The notes under the pieces: model-generated
The model's database searches: none
Told to the model about the DNA's origin: nothing
The model's input: the letters and a program-made list of their open reading frames with translations, nothing else
Part shown: piece by piece, positions 34,522 through 45,279 of the stretch
Position numbering within the stretch: position 1 is the stretch's first letter
Layout: every line of letters begins with the position of its first letter
Program-made: the position numbers and the translations under genes
Assembly: GCF_030272615.1 (NCBI RefSeq)
Contig: NC_081414.1
Location: forward strand, 908,059,009-908,123,008
Length of the DNA: 64,000 bases
From: Cryptomeria japonica
Taxonomy: Eukaryota; Streptophyta; Pinopsida; Cupressales; Cupressaceae
Direction: 5' to 3'

Positions 34522-36287
34522 TGTTTTTGGGATTTTTGATTTTAAAAGGATGATGTATGATATGCAACTAAATGCAATCTCAATAAATGAAAATGCAATC
34601 TATGGAAAGAATGCAACCTATGTTTTTGTTGTTTTTCAAGATTTGGACATACTTTTTGGAATGCAAACCTAAAGACACAACCTTGGGAAGCTGAAATGAA
34701 GCCAACACCTTAAAGGACACAGGACCAAATGACAATAGGACAAATTGACAATGTCTCACCTATATGCTTGGATACTAATCTAGGTTTGACACAAATGATA
34801 ATAATGAAAGGACAAATTTTAGACAAGGTCAAGACTCCCGAACAACAACTTAGGATATCATCCAAAGTTTTGATTTTTCAAGTTTGACAAACCAAATTTT
34901 GAGACTAAATGCAAGAAGGCAATGATTATGACAATGACTTAGGATATGACATGAAAATGATCTAAGGATATGATATGACAAGATGAAGCCAAGACAAGAT
35001 GACAATACAATGATAAGGATGTGTGAAGACCAATGACTTGGAATATGCAAAATGCAACCTAGGCAAGACCTAATTTTAGCATGACAAGGATAATGCATGA
35101 ATGTCACCTAAATGGAAATCTAGCTTGGATATGGCAATAAAATGCAAACTTAGGGAAAATTATTTTGAACCTAAGTGCAAAATGAGGACGCTTGCAATGA
35201 AAAGGACTAAAATGAAGGGAGATGACAATATGTCCTAGGACCTAAGTTGGACTATGCAAAACCTAGCCTTAAGTGACATGAATATTGAAACAAAGACATT
35301 CAATGTTTTGACAAGCCATGTTCAAATGTTGGATGAATACTTGGACAAATTTGGACTTTTGCTTGGATTTTGTTTTGAATTGAAGGTTGTTGATTTTGAA
35401 AACCCAAGTTGATTATGAGCACTTTAGAAAGTTTGTATTTGATTTAACCTTTGACAATCACGGAAGACAAAATGTTTGTTTGACTTTGACTCAAGACAAT
35501 CAAGCACATTCACAACAAATCCTATGGCTAGCAAGGGCAATATCTGTTGAATCCTCTAACCATAAAATGCAACACTCAGCCGAATAGCTAGACGTTTGGT
35601 AGCACTGGCTCCCCCTTACAGTGCACTCACTTCTCGGGCATACCAAGCTTCAAGTTCAAGGGGCATCACTTTCCAAGAACTTGATATCTCTAATTGAGGA
35701 GTACATGAGAGGTGTCTTTAGCATGCGCATATCACAACGCCTGAGCCAATAGATAGAAGGATTTTGGCATCTAAAAACAAGAGATTCTAGTAAGGGCATC
35801 CGTTCAGGTGGGTATTGATCTGGCGAATAAATAGTCACAATACCATTCCAGTACCCATTGTCTACAACTTTTGTTGCATCCACAGTTATTTAGAATGGTG
35901 TGGAAGAGCTTGGCTTTAGCCCGTCACCACTTTGGGTTGTTCCCTCTCACCAATGCCTGTGTGAAGTGCTAGGCAAATCGGGAGGCAGGCCCAACTCTAA
36001 GGCTTAAAACATACAATCAAATTGAAAACAAACAAAGCATGCATGGTGTTTATTATCCTTTAAGAAATGAAATGTGCTTTAAAAATTTGCAAGCAAGATG
36101 TTTTAATGTGAGCCTTTGACCACATCCTGCATAAGATTCATTAGTAGTTGCATTTTTGTCTTCATCATACGTAACACCAAGATGTTGCACAGAGAATTAG
36201 TACCAAGGAAAAAAACCTAATGCAAGAAACAAATTGCAAACAAACAAACTTGCAAGAAAAAAACAACTAATTTTTACCCCTATTTCT

Positions 36288-36440
36288 GGCCTTACACAGG
36301 CACAGATCTCATCAACACAGGCACAGATCTCCTTAACATAGGCGTAGATCCCTCCTACACAGGTACAGATCTTATCTACACAGGCACAAATCCCTTCTAC
36401 ATAGGCGCAAAATGCCTCAACACAGGCGCAAAAGTGTCCA
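36288..36440. repeat. Short tandem repeats, ACACAGGCRCAGATC type, X1 leader
   Basis: About seven to eight units of roughly 21-24 bp carry CACAGGC(A/G)CAGATC followed by T(C/T)ATCAA or CCTTC. The X2 leader has a similar array at 39364-39490. Confidence 0.8.
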
Positions 36441-36520
36441 GAAAGCTTTGAGTTGCCATGTTTCTTGATTTTTTCACCTGCAAACAGTTCAAAAAGCACT
36501 CAAAACATGGTTAAATGGTT

Positions 36521-36540
36521 AGTTCACGTTGGGTTCACCA
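36521..36540 (-). promoter_or_regulatory. Candidate primer-binding site of X1
   Basis: The minus strand reads TGGTGAACCCAACGTGAAC, three bases after the inner end of LTR 2. Starting TGG it would pair with a tRNA CCA end. X2 has TGGTTAACCCGATGTGAAC in the same place (39573-39591). I could not assign the tRNA. Confidence 0.6.
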
Positions 36541-36543
36541 AAA

Positions 36544-37819
36544 TGTACATCAGGAAATTGAGGATTCATCAAAACAAATAACAATTAGGACAATCACAAA
36601 ACCTAAAACTGCAATGAAAACAATCCTAATCTAATCAATGAAAACATGAAGACAAGATATTCAAAATGAAATCAAAGCAAACCAAATGCAGATATCTCCT
36701 TCATGTGGCTCCAATGTTCTTCTTTCACCTTCCAATTTGATGTTGTTCTCACCTACAGAGTGCATTTGCAAGTGGAAAGCAAGTTGTTGATGAAATTTGT
36801 AGCATAAGGTTACTCGAAAATGTGATTGATTGATTGACAAGGGAACTCATCCAATTTATAGATAAATTGGAGAAAAGACAAGATTAGCATGAAGAGATTT
36901 GAAAGGAAATTCAAATCAAAAATGGCAAAATTATGACAAGTGTATGACAAATTTCTATGCAAGGTGTTATGACAAATTATGACAAATTGCTATGCAAGAT
37001 GTATCACAAAAATTTGAAACAGAAATAGAAATTAGAAATTAGGAGAAATTAGAAAATTAGGTGAATTAATTAATAATTTTTCAATCATTCATTAATTCAC
37101 AAAAAGAGGGGGAATTAATTAGCCAATTAAATAAATATTTAATTGTGACAAGAAGACTTAGGATAAATAAATAAATTATTTAACCTAGAGGGAAAATGAC
37201 AATCAAGATTAAATGAATAAATCATAAAATCCTAGAAGATGAATTAGAAATGCAAGGATGACAATTAGGTCTTGACAAAAGATAATTGATGTAGGGTCAA
37301 TTTGATCATGATTCTAACTAAAAAAGGACCAGTGTTGATAAATGATTGAGATTGGTTGACAAAAATCAATGACAAATTGACCAAGATTGACAAGGAGATC
37401 AAATTGATAGGCGCCAATTGACGAGGAACAATGACTAATCGATCCAAATTGACATGATTGAAAAGGACAAGGATCGATGACGAATCGATCACAAAATGAA
37501 AAGATTGACAAGAGGACAAAACCCTAATTCTATCATTGATTAGGATTGACGATGTCTAAAATGATGATAAATGAGCACGCACCTTGATGCGACAGGATAA
37601 GATCGACCAAAATCATCACTGAAGATTGCTATCAACAAGACCTAATTTCAAAGCGATAAAAATGAGGAATGCAAAAGAAGGACTCTATGCTTGCAAATGA
37701 TAAAGACCAAGTGCGCAACATAGAAGAAATGTTAATGCAACGCAAAAACCCTAAAATAAGGCAATGCGTGAATGTTAAAGTATGACTCCGCAAGCGTTGA
37801 CCATTTTTAGATGTCTACA
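36544..37819 (-). repeat. X family LTR 2 (5' LTR of X1 and 3' LTR of X2)
   Basis: Starts TGTACATCAGG, ends TCTACA, 1276 bp. It has a primer-binding site on its left and a polypurine tract on its right, so it serves two internal regions at once. That is the hallmark of a tandem element array. Confidence 0.85.
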
Positions 37820-39594
37820 TTTTGCCCCTCTTTGAGACAATGAAATTCTAAGCATTGTTTCAAAGAACAATAATGAAAATGCCATAGACAATAACAAGGT
37901 CAAGAATCCCTAATAGCAACTTAGGGTATCATCCAAAGTTTTGATTTTTCAAGTTTGACAAACCAAATTTTTGAGACTAAATGCAAGAAGGAAATGACTA
38001 TGACAATGACTTAGGATATGACATGGAAATTATCTAAGGATATGATATGAAAAGATGAAACCAAGACAAGATGACAATACAATGATAAGGATATGCAAAG
38101 ACCAATGACTTGGAACATGCAAAATGCAACCTAGGCAAAACCTAATTTTAGCATGACAAGGATAATGCACGAATGTCACCTAAATGGAAATCTAGCTTGG
38201 ATATGACAATAAAATGCAAACTTAGGGAAAATGATTTTGAACCTAAGTGCAAAATGAGGATGCTTGCAATGAAAAGGACTAAAATGAAGGGAGATGACAA
38301 TATGTCCTAGGACCTAAGTTGGATTATGCAAAACCTAGCCTAAAGTGTAATGAATTTTGAAACAAAGGCATTCAATGTTTTGACAAGCCATGTTCAAATG
38401 TTGGATGAATACTTGGACAAATTTGGACTTTTGCTTGGATTTTGTTTTAAATTGAAGGTTGTTGATTTTGAAAACCCAAGTTGATTATGAGCACTTTTGA
38501 AAGTTTGTATTTGATTTAATGTTTGACAATCACGGAAGACAAAATGTTTGTTTGACTTTGACTCCAGACAATTAAGCACATTCACAACAAATTCTATGGC
38601 TGGCAAGGGCAATATCTGTTGAATCCTCTAACCATAAAATACAACACTCAGCCGGATAGCTAGATTCTTGGTAGCACTAGCTCCCCCTTACAGTGCACTC
38701 ACTTCTCGGGCATACCAAGCTTCAAGTTTAAGGGGCATCACTTCCCAAGAACTTGCTATCTCTAACTAAGGAGTACATGAAAGGTGTCTTCAGAATGCAT
38801 GTATCACAACGCCTGAGCCAACAAATAGAAGGATTTTGGCATCTAAAAACAAGAGATTCTAGTAAGGGCATCCATTCGGGTGGGTATTGATCCGGTGAAT
38901 AAATCATCGCAATACCATTCCAGCACCTGTTGCCTACAACTTTCATTGCATCCACAGTTATTTAGAGTGGTTCGGAAGAGCTTGGCTTTAGCCCGTCACC
39001 ACTTTGGGTCATTCCCTCTCACCAATGCTTGTACAAAGTGCCAGGCAAATCAGGAGGCAGGCCCAACTCTAAGGCTTAAAACATACAATCAAATTGAAAA
39101 CAAACAAAGCATGCATGGTGTTCATTATTCTTTAAGAAACGAAATGTGATTTAAAAATTTGCAAGCAAGATGTTTTAATGTGAGTCTTTGACCACATCCT
39201 ACATAAGATTCGTTAGTAGTTGCATTTTTGTCTTCGTCATACGTAACGCCAAGATGTTGCACAGAGAATGAGTATCAATGAAAAAAACCTAATGCAAGAA
39301 ACAAATTGCAAACAAACAAACTTGCAAGAAAAAAACAACTAATTTTTACCCCTGTTTTTGGCCTTACACAGGCGTAGATCTCATCAACATAGGCCTAGAT
39401 CTCCTTAACATAGGCGCAAATCCCTCCTACATAGGTGCAGATCTCATCTACACAAGTGCAAATCCCTTCTACACAGGTGTAGAAGTGTCCAGAAAGCTCT
39501 GAGTTGCTCTGTTTCTTGAGTTTTTCACCTGCAAACAGCTCAGAAAGCACTCAAAACATGGTTAAATGGTTAGTTCACATCGGGTTAACCAAAA
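37820..39594 (-). mobile_element. X2: internal region reduced to 1.8 kb by deletion
   Basis: The first 73 bp match the 3' end of the X1 interior (polypurine tract and ...ATAATGAAAATGCC). From about 37893 it matches the X1 leader (34823-36543). The joint ATAACAAGGTC shares ACAA with both parents. Everything between (about 5.3 kb in X1 terms, including the gag-like ORF) is gone. No gene is left. The repeat array at 39364-39490 and a primer-binding site at 39573-39591 remain. Confidence 0.85.
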
Positions 39595-41059
39595 TGTAGA
39601 TCAGGAAATTGAGGATTTATCAAAACAAATAACAATTAGGACAATCACAAAACCAAAAACTGCAATGAAAACAATCCTAATGTAATCAATGAAAACATGA
39701 AGACAAGATATTCAAAATGAAATCAAAGAAAACCAAATGTAGATATCTCCTTCATGTGGCTCCATTGTTCTTCTTTCACCTTCCAATTTGATGTTGTTCT
39801 CACCTACAAAGTGCATTTGCAAGTGGAAAGCAAGTTGTTGATGAAACTTGTAGCATAAGGTTACTCGAAAATGTGATTGATTGATTGATTGACAAAGGAA
39901 CTCATCCAATTTATAGACAAATTGGAGAGAGGATAAGATTAGCATGAAGAGATTTGAAAGGAAATTCAAATCAAGAATGGCAAAATTATGACAAGTGTAT
40001 GACAATTTCTATGCAAGGTGTTATGAAAAATTATGACAAATTATGACAAATTGCTATGCAAGATGTATGACAAAAATTTGAAATAGAAATAGAAATTAGG
40101 AGAAATTAGAAAATTAGGTGAATTAATTAATAATTTTTCATTCATTAATTAATACACTAAAAGAGGGGGAATTAATTAGCCAATTAAATAAATATTTAAT
40201 TGTGACAAGAAGACTTAGGATAAATAAATAAATTATTTAACCTAGAGGGAAAATGACAAACAAGATTAAATGAATAAATCATAAAACCCTAGAAGATGAA
40301 TTAGAAATGCAAGGATGACAATTAGGTATTGACAAAAGATAATTGATGTAGGTTCAATCATGATTCTGATTGACAAAGGACCAATGTTGATAAATGATTG
40401 AGATTGGGTGACAAAAATCAATGACAAATTGACCAAGATTGACAAGGAGATCAAATTGAAAGGCGCCAATTGACGAGGAACAATGACTAATTGATCCAAA
40501 TTGACATGATTGAAAAGGACAAAGATCAATGATGAATCGATCACAAAATGATGAGATTGACGAGGACAAGGATCGATGACAAATCATCGCAAAATGACAA
40601 GATTGACAAGGACAAGGATCGATGACAAATCGATCGCAAAATGACGAGATTGACAAGGACAAGGATCGATGACAAATCGATCGCAAAATGATAAGATTGA
40701 CTAGGACAAGGATTGATGACAAATCGATTGAAAAATGATGAGATTGACAAGAGGAAAAAAACCCTAATTGTATCATCGATTAGGATTGACGATGTCCAAA
40801 ATGATGATAAATGAGCACGCACATTGATGCGACAGGATAAGATCGACCAAAATCATGACTGAAGATTGTTATCGACAAGACCAAATTCGAAAGTGAGAAA
40901 AATGAGGAATGCAGAAGAAGGACTCGATGCTCACAAATGATAAAGACCAAGTGCGCAACATAGAAGAAATATTAATGCGATGCAAGAACCCTAAAATAAG
41001 GCAATGCGCAATTGTTAAAGTATGACTCCGCAAGCGTTGACCATTTTTAGACGTCTACA
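39595..41059 (-). repeat. X family LTR 3 (5' LTR of X2 and 3' LTR of X3)
   Basis: Starts TGTAGATCAGG, ends GTCTACA, 1465 bp. It is longer than LTRs 1 and 2 because of an internal tandem expansion at 40525-40750. A TATA box is at 39905-39915 (minus). Confidence 0.85.
40525..40750. repeat. 48-bp-class tandem repeat expanded in LTR 3
   Basis: Four to five units carry GACAAGGACAAGGATCGATG, then ACAAATCGATCGCAAAATGA. LTRs 1 and 2 have a single unit (near 29093-29140 and 37464-37510). Confidence 0.85.
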
Positions 41060-41889
41060 TTTTGCCCCTCTTTGAGACAATGTGATTTTAAGTGTTGTTT
41101 CAAAGAACAATAATGAAAATGCCCCAGACAATAACAATGACATATGCATGCCCCCTCGAGGAATTGGTCGGAAACATCCAGAAAAGAGGCCAATTAATCG
41201 ATAAGAATAATAGAAAATGATAGTTTCGAACATATCAAGAATTGAAGGTCAGATGCACAAATTACAAGCAATAGAAGGCACAAAAGACTGTGACTAGCAT
41301 AAGATGGAGAGCATGCACATCCATCTAGGCACTAACAAAGATCTATAAATGAGACAAGGAGAAGGAAAAGAGCTCATTTGCACTAGCCAAAGTGGAGGAA
41401 TTGTTGCTCAGGAAAAAGACCCTTGTAGAGAGATGGCAAACATTCCAATTACAGATCACCTTGGGGAATGTGTATGCACCTACAGATGACCGGAAAATGT
41501 GGGAGAAATGGTATGTAGCTCAAAAACCCATATTGTCAATTTCATGAATTTTGCTTGATTGCGGGACATTGTGGGGCCCACAGGGAAGGAAAAAATGGAC
41601 ATCTGTGCCTGTGTGGGCGCATTTTTTGCCTATGTAAGGATGTTCTATTCCTGTGTAGGGTACACAGGTGCATCTTGATGCTACACAGGCGCAGGATAGG
41701 GTACACAAGCGCAATTGTGCATTGAAAACACTAATTTGATCGAAAACAGAGCGTGAATGATCCCGAAAAGAGGGATAAAGGTAGGATAGGTCAAAATAGA
41801 TTAAAAAAACCCTAATTCGGGTATGAAACAAGGAAATGCAGCCCTTAGGAGAAAACCCTAAAAATGACAAAGTGTGCCCCAATTGTGAT
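41060..41889 (-). other. X3 3' noncoding region before the PMD gene
   Basis: 41060-41230 matches 29452-29625 of X1, then the two diverge. 41600-41720 has several ACACAGGCGCA-type motifs like those in the leader array. On the plus strand this would be the 5' side of the antisense PMD gene. I see no clear TATA box as good as that in X4. Confidence 0.6.
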
Positions 41890-43790
41890 GCAGAGTCGAT
41901 AGTATCCATTGATTACACGGGAGAACAGACCCGACTGCTTCATGTTGCAACATAGACTCAAGAGGACGGATAGAGAAACATTAGTAGGACTGGGATTATA
42001 CTACATCACATACATGCTTGAGATTAGGGCAAACATTGGACTACTCACTGCATTGGCAGAGCAATGGCATTAAGAGACTTCCTCATTCCATCTCCCGACT
42101 GGAGAAGCGACAGTGACACTAGAGGACGTGTGGCATATCTTCCGCATTTCGATTCATGGGGAGATGGTAGTATATGACCTAGCGATAGGGAGAGACACTT
42201 TGTGTAGATTATTTGAGTGTGATGCAGATGACCTTGATATCGTAGAGAGGGAGATTGGCTGGAAGACCATGGCATCCAAGTATGATCAACGATATGTGGT
42301 GATAGCAGTGGTTATAGCATGCCTATTAGCCAGGGACAGATGAGGACATGGATTCCCTATTGGATGGGGAAGAGTGCCAGAGCGAATGGTGACAGAGGGG
42401 ATTGTATATGCATGGGGACCATGTGTGCTTGCTACTCTATATTTTCAGCTATATTAGATAGCATATCAGAGGGTGCAAACTTTGAGCTGTGGGGTCACAC
42501 TATTATAGGTATGGGCATTTGAGCACATAGCCATATGTCGACTGATTGCAGAGAGACAGGTAGTACCATATCGACCAAATGTGTACTGCTATGGGGGAAC
42601 GCTAAGATAGGGTCCATTTGGATACATATTGTATTGGCGACATGAGCTAGACATATTGAGAGAGTTTGAGAGAGTTCACATGGAGGCCATATCATGATTG
42701 CCCTGGATGGTCAGATGATAGTGATGAGCTACCATATTGTAGATAGGAGAGATACCTGATTGGGCGACTAGTGAACCACCAGAGAGTGATTGAGATGTAT
42801 TTTCCAGAGAGAGTCAAATGATAATTTAGAGAGAGACAGGATGTACCAAGAGGGATTGCACACTTTGCTCGATCTCACAGAGAGATGAGTCAGTGAGGGA
42901 GGATGATTCAGCCACACATAGCATATGCCGACTTCACACAGCTACAACAGACATAGTGGGATTGGAGATTAGATGTTTTGGTTGTCGGGATGATAGAGGA
43001 GTATGAGAAATGGTTTGCACGACAATGACCTGTGCCATTGACAGATCCTGATATTCCAGTACCTAGGAGACAGGAGGACTTCCCACTCGCTGGAGAGGAG
43101 GAGGGAGATGCTGAGGATGAGGAGGATGAGGAGGATGATGAAGACGGAGGGGATGATGATGAGGAGGACGAAGACAGAGGGGATGATGAGGATGAGTAGG
43201 ATGAGCCAGATCCAGCGGATCAGGAGTCATTGCAGGATATACCCATAGAGCTAGAGACAGCTAGCATAGAGGAGATGGAGATATGTAGGGCCACCATAGT
43301 GAGTCAGCATGATCACATTGTGAAATTAGAGAGACAAAGTGGTATCTTGAGGACAAAGTAGGATCAGTTCATAGCAGAGATAGCTAGACTGATAGTGGCT
43401 CGAGATACAGCAATAGCCCAGGCACAACAAGCAGAGCAGAGAGTGACTGAGTATATTGGGTCGATTAGGGATGCCTGTGCATGTGAGATGGCACAGATAT
43501 TGGTAGACACTAGAGATGAGATTCACTAGTTGAGGACACTATATGAGAGTCTAGTTCCACCAGAGTAGAGAGCAGTGTCATATCGGTCACGGTCAAGGAC
43601 AGAGAGCAGGCCATGCTCTCGGAGGTCAATGAGCAGCATTAGGGTGAGTGGACCTAGGAGACCACCATAGCTAGGACCCGGGATAGGAGGGATATCATCA
43701 TTGAGACATGGTAGGGATGAGGAGGATAGAGGGAGCTCCCAGCGACAGAGGCACGTGCTCCTTATGACAGAGACATATATAGTTTGACAT
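41890..43790 (+). pseudogene. Plant mobile domain (PMD) gene, antisense within X3
   Basis: The plus strand reads TDRETLVGLG, NIGLLTALAEQWH, a TAA, then ETSSFHLPTGEATVTLEDVW, the signature of the PMD (aminotransferase-like plant mobile domain). It continues WKTMASKYDQ, GVTLL, a TAG (42506-42508), VWAFEHIAICRLIA, YGGTLR, a TAG, then GYILYWRHELDIL. After frame loss near 42700, a C-terminal part has an acidic run (43080-43240), a coiled-coil-like region (IARLIVARDTAIAQAQQAEQ) and an Arg/Ser-rich tail. PMD proteins occur in plant genes linked to silencing and in transposons. The gene lies opposite to pol, between pol and the 3' LTR. Stops kill it; many are CAG/CGA-type transitions. It matches X4 in layout. 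Confidence 0.75.
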
Positions 43791-44039
43791 TATGTTCTCA
43801 GCATGCGGGCCATACTTAGGACAGATAGTCCAATTTTGTACTCTGATATTGTTTTGATATATGATATGATATGTAGCTATATGATGGGATGCAATGTGTT
43901 ATGGCTTATGTTGATGTTCCATGTATGGATGGCTTATGCATTGTTTATGTACCATTGTGGAACATGTATGAATATATTTTTATGTGTTTTTGATGCATTT
44001 ATAATATGAAATGGATAAAATGCTTGATATAATGCAAAT
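43791..44039 (+). other. X3 downstream flank of the PMD gene
   Basis: AT-rich with TATGATATG-type short repeats and no gene. It ends with CAAAT at 44035-44039, the left target duplication of the solo LTR. Confidence 0.6.
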
Positions 44040-45274
44040 TGTGTGTGTGAAAAGTGGTATGAAAATCTGTATCTGCAAGACACAACACTTCAATTAAGTC
44101 ATTACATGCATGGTTGATCAGATATAATCAATGAATAAATAAATCATAACAAATCGACCCATTGCCTTCTAAAAGATGCGAGTATAAGATTGCTCTCAGA
44201 TTATAAGCAATACCAGTGACTAGACAACATCAAGACGAAGGATTTTATCTATATGAACAGGATGAATGCTAGATGGATGCAATATTAATCTAACAATATT
44301 TTTGCAATATTAAACTAAATGATTTAATTAATATGAAATAATTAATATGCAATATATCAATGAAATCCTAGAGCAAAAATAGTATAATAACAATATATTT
44401 TCCAGCCTCTCTTTGAATGAGAGATGAGCCTGAATTTATAGAAAATTCAGAAAGAAACCAATGGTTGAGATCAAATGATGATGAGCGGTCAAGATTTTCC
44501 AAGAGGAAGCACAATCCAGGTGAATTGATGTGATTGGATGCTTTTCTCAGTTTTAAAGGAAATTGAACTAAAATTAAGATTAAATCAAGAAAAAACTTAT
44601 TTAAAGGAAATTGAACTAAAATTAAGATTAAATCAAGAAAAAACTTATTTAAAGGAAATTGAACTAAAATTAAGATTAAATCAAGAAAAAACTGATTTAT
44701 TCTCTATTTCATTCAATTTTAATATTTAATTGTTTTAATTCTTTTCTTTGAGATTATCTATCAATTTTTAATTTGTTTTTTTCAAGATTATCTCCAATTG
44801 ATTTCTTTTCTCAAATTTTAATTCTTTTTTGTCAATTAATTCCTTTTTTGATTTATTTCCATTTTTGAAGATTTGTGCTCAATTAATTTATTTAATTGAA
44901 TTAATTCCTCTTTCTTGATTTGTTTCCTTTTTTGAAGATTTATGGCAAATTGCTTTATTTAATTAAATTAATTCCTCTTTCTTGATGTGTTTCATTTTTT
45001 GAAGATTTATGGAAAATTGCTTTATTTAATTAAATATGCTAAGATATTTAATTAAAATAAATAAGATAATTGTTTAAAATGATTTACTTGGAATGATTAA
45101 TTAATTAAATAAATATTTAATTAATATTGAGTGATTGATTTGCCATGTGACATTTGATGATTTTAGGAATTAATTGTGTGCTCAAGATTGACTTAATTGC
45201 CTTTGGTTAGGACCTTGGTGACGTTGTCGAGATTAGGGGCCTATGGTTTAGATGACCATTTTTAGGGTATTACA
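44040..45274 (-). repeat. Solo LTR nested in X3, with CAAAT target duplication
   Basis: The 1235-bp segment starts TGTGTG, ends TATTACA, and is flanked on both sides by CAAAT (44035-44039, 45275-45279). On the minus strand it starts TGTAATACCCTAAAAATGG, resembling the X LTR start TGTAGACGTCTAAAAATGG, so it belongs to a related family. A minus-strand TATA box (CTATAAATTCA) is at 44431-44441. No internal region is present, consistent with LTR-LTR recombination. Confidence 0.75.
44556..44700. repeat. Three tandem 48-bp repeats in the solo LTR
   Basis: Three almost perfect units start AAAGGAAATTGAACTAAAAT. The unit length is a multiple of three, so an open frame passes through (44538-44729), but this is a by-product of the repeat. 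Confidence 0.95.
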
Positions 45275-45279
45275 CAAAT

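Larger units (their letters stand above)
34522..36543 (-). other. X1 5' leader between LTR 2 and the gag-like ORF
   Basis: About 2 kb without a supported gene. 34823-36543 is duplicated, nearly intact, in X2 (37893-39594). A 75-codon open frame at 35883-35656 also exists in X2 at the same length, but the copies differ at about 16 residues, so it shows no sign of protein-level constraint. The short repeat array at 36288-36440 lies near the primer-binding site. Confidence 0.7.

Noticed and set aside
35656-35883. 75-codon minus-strand frame kept at equal length in X1 and X2 (38728-38955)
   Set aside because: The copies differ at about 16 of 75 residues, mostly replacement changes, so there is no sign of protein constraint. 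It lies in a leader duplicated as DNA.
36197-36499. Cys-rich repeat peptide frame (CACV / CAYV units)
   Set aside because: It is only the translation of the ACACAGGCGCA tandem repeats and is not kept in X2.
44538-44729. Repeat protein with three 16-residue units
   Set aside because: Caused by a 48-bp tandem repeat, a multiple of three, inside a solo LTR.
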